Shown here: one piece after another, positions 5,585 to 6,472 of the stretch
How positions within the stretch are numbered: position 1 is the first letter of the stretch
Layout: each line of letters starts with the position of its first letter
Origin: Campylobacteraceae bacterium
Lineage (GTDB): Bacteria > Campylobacterota > Campylobacteria > Campylobacterales > Sulfurovaceae
Direction: 5' to 3'
NCBI GenBank assembly: GCA_026985655.1
Contig: JALSQB010000230.1
Coordinates: 1-6,472, forward strand
DNA length: 6,472 bases
The notes under the pieces: generated by a model
Databases searched by the model: none
Told to the model about the DNA's origin: nothing
What the model saw: only the letters and a program-made list of their open reading frames with translations
Program-made: the position numbers and the translations under genes

Positions 5585-6028
5585 TTATTTTAAATCTTCA
5601 GACCAAAAAAAGTCTATCCACCCTTTTGGCTCTTTGACCCACCAATTTGGTTTAATTATAGCCGTTGGTTTATAAAAAATAGAAGCAGTAAAAAAAGTAG
5701 TTTGAGGATATTGACTTTTTAATACACGCAATACTTCTACTAAGGTATCACCTGAATCCACAATGTCATCGACTATTAATACTTTTTGCCCCTCTTTCAA
5801 GAGAGGCACATTAAAGACTTTTACCTCATCTAATTTTTTGCTATTATCATAGCCCATAGTATTAATGGCATAGACTTCACGAATATCATAAAACTCGCCC
5901 AACATCTGCCCCATGCTTAAGCCTCCACGTGAAATGGGCATAAGCACCTCAAACGCTTTATCTATTTTTTCAGTCAATATTTTTAAATCATCACGAAATT
6001 CATCATAAGCATAATATATTTTATTCAT
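5585..6028 (-). CDS. Phosphoribosyltransferase, probably Gpt-like purine salvage enzyme
   Basis: A 147-residue type I phosphoribosyltransferase. The PRPP-binding signature is complete: VLIVDDIVDSGDTL (83-96), with the paired Asp residues and the DSGDT phosphate loop. The earlier SRGGL (33-37) is the usual pyrophosphate loop. The C terminus reads GWIDFFWSEDLK, matching the short hood with a WIDF/WIxFPW ending seen in xanthine-guanine phosphoribosyltransferases; from memory, the Gpt-like protein of Helicobacter pylori ends very similarly. Such enzymes transfer ribose-5-phosphate from PRPP to guanine, xanthine or hypoxanthine in the cytoplasm to salvage purines. The base specificity cannot be read safely from sequence, so I give no symbol. 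The ATG follows the proC stop codon by only 6 bp and has no good Shine-Dalgarno sequence (only AAAAG), suggesting coupling to proC translation. Another acceptor base is possible, but membership in the fold is secure. Confidence 0.9.
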   Translation of the reverse strand: MNKIYYAYDEFRDDLKILTEKIDKAFEVLMPISRGGLSMGQMLGEFYDIREVYAINTMGYDNSKKLDEVKVFNVPLLKEGQKVLIVDDIVDSGDTLVEVLRVLKSQYPQTTFFTASIFYKPTAIIKPNWWVKEPKGWIDFFWSEDLK

Positions 6029-6034
6029 TGACTT

Positions 6035-6472
6035 TTAATTTTTAGCTTTTAACTCTTTGGCTTTAGCATAAGCATTTTCTATGGCTCTTATCATCGAAGA
6101 CCTAACGCCTCCATGTTCGAGTGAAGCATATCCTGCCGCCGTTGTTCCTCCTGGACTCATAACACCATCTTTAATATCAGCAGGGTTTTCATTTGAGATT
6201 AATGCTCCAAAGCCATCAAAAAGTCCTGCTACCAATGCTTTTGCATCAGCTCTTTTTAGTCCTTGTTCTACTGCACCATCAGCCAAAGCTTCAGCAATGA
6301 GTGCCAAATAAGCAGGACCCGAACCTGCTACCCCTGTGGCAATATCTAACTCATTTTCAGAACTAAGCCATAAGGAACGACCAATTTTATTAAAAATAGT
6401 AATCGCTTCTTCTCTTAAAGCAATATCCCCTGTAATGGTTGTCATAGATTTAAGATAACTCGCACCTAAATT
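6035..6472 (-). CDS. proC: Pyrroline-5-carboxylate reductase, C-terminal part, cut by window edge
   Basis: The last 145 residues of ProC, the cytoplasmic enzyme that reduces L-1-pyrroline-5-carboxylate to L-proline with NAD(P)H, the final step of proline synthesis. The N-terminal Rossmann domain lies beyond the right edge. The visible part starts NLGASYLKSMTTITGD, the region that follows the family's RAMPN turn, and includes the dimerisation-domain motifs GVAGSGPAYLALIAEALADG (around visible residues 47-66) and DGVMSPGGTT (around 102-111), the core of the ProC signature that binds the substrate carboxylate. The frame stays open to the edge, so the internal Met at 6443-6445 is not the start. 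Numbering of the full protein is unknown. It is the first visible gene of a minus-strand operon with the phosphoribosyltransferase and membrane protein genes. Confidence 0.95.
   Translation of the reverse strand, partial: NLGASYLKSMTTITGDIALREEAITIFNKIGRSLWLSSENELDIATGVAGSGPAYLALIAEALADGAVEQGLKRADAKALVAGLFDGFGALISNENPADIKDGVMSPGGTTAAGYASLEHGGVRSSMIRAIENAYAKAKELKAKN

Noticed and set aside
6081..6311. Open frame of 76 codons on the plus strand
   Set aside because: Antisense to proC, which is a clear family match over the same bases.
6443..6445. ATG as the start of a short ProC
   Set aside because: The frame stays open to the window edge and the preceding residues match ProC, so this is an internal Met.

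Overview
This AT-rich window most likely comes from a member of the Campylobacterota (Epsilonproteobacteria), of the Arcobacter / Sulfurimonas / Sulfurovum kind. The best clue is a UPF0323-type lipoprotein gene directly followed by a glutathionylspermidine-synthase-like gene; from memory, the same pair occurs in Campylobacter jejuni (Cj0371-Cj0372) and Helicobacter pylori. The phosphoribosyltransferase also has the C-terminal WIDFFW end that I associate with Helicobacter/Campylobacter Gpt-like proteins. The genus cannot be fixed from this sequence alone. I see no tRNA, rRNA, CRISPR array, insertion sequence or phage gene.

Layout: on the minus strand, read from high to low coordinates, proC (cut by the right edge), a phosphoribosyltransferase gene and a small four-helix membrane protein gene lie 6 and 18 bp apart and look like one operon. 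That operon meets the plus-strand rlpA-like gene tail to tail, with only 10 bp between stop codons. rlpA is transcribed divergently from htpG (minus strand). Their 212-bp shared upstream region carries two sigma70-like promoters, a 15-bp inverted repeat that includes both -10 boxes, and a small palindrome almost exactly midway between them. Downstream of htpG, a 171-bp stretch up to the next supported start leads to a tight minus-strand cluster: UPF0323 lipoprotein, 3-bp gap, GspS-like ATP-grasp ligase, 15-bp gap, YgjP-like zinc metallopeptidase (cut by the left edge).

Most genes are ordinary housekeeping functions: proline synthesis, purine salvage, Hsp90 chaperone and peptidoglycan remodelling. 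The part worth a second look is the lipoprotein / ATP-grasp / metallopeptidase cluster. Its upstream region has two palindromes of identical geometry (10-bp half-sites of type YTTTATTCAC around a 3-nt spacer) plus a third half-site, which suggests a dedicated regulator that I cannot name. The lipoprotein ends in Gly-Gly and sits beside an enzyme whose relatives activate the C-terminal glycine of glutathione. This makes the lipoprotein tail a candidate substrate, although the same GGTGGT codons may simply serve as the ribosome-binding site of the ligase gene.
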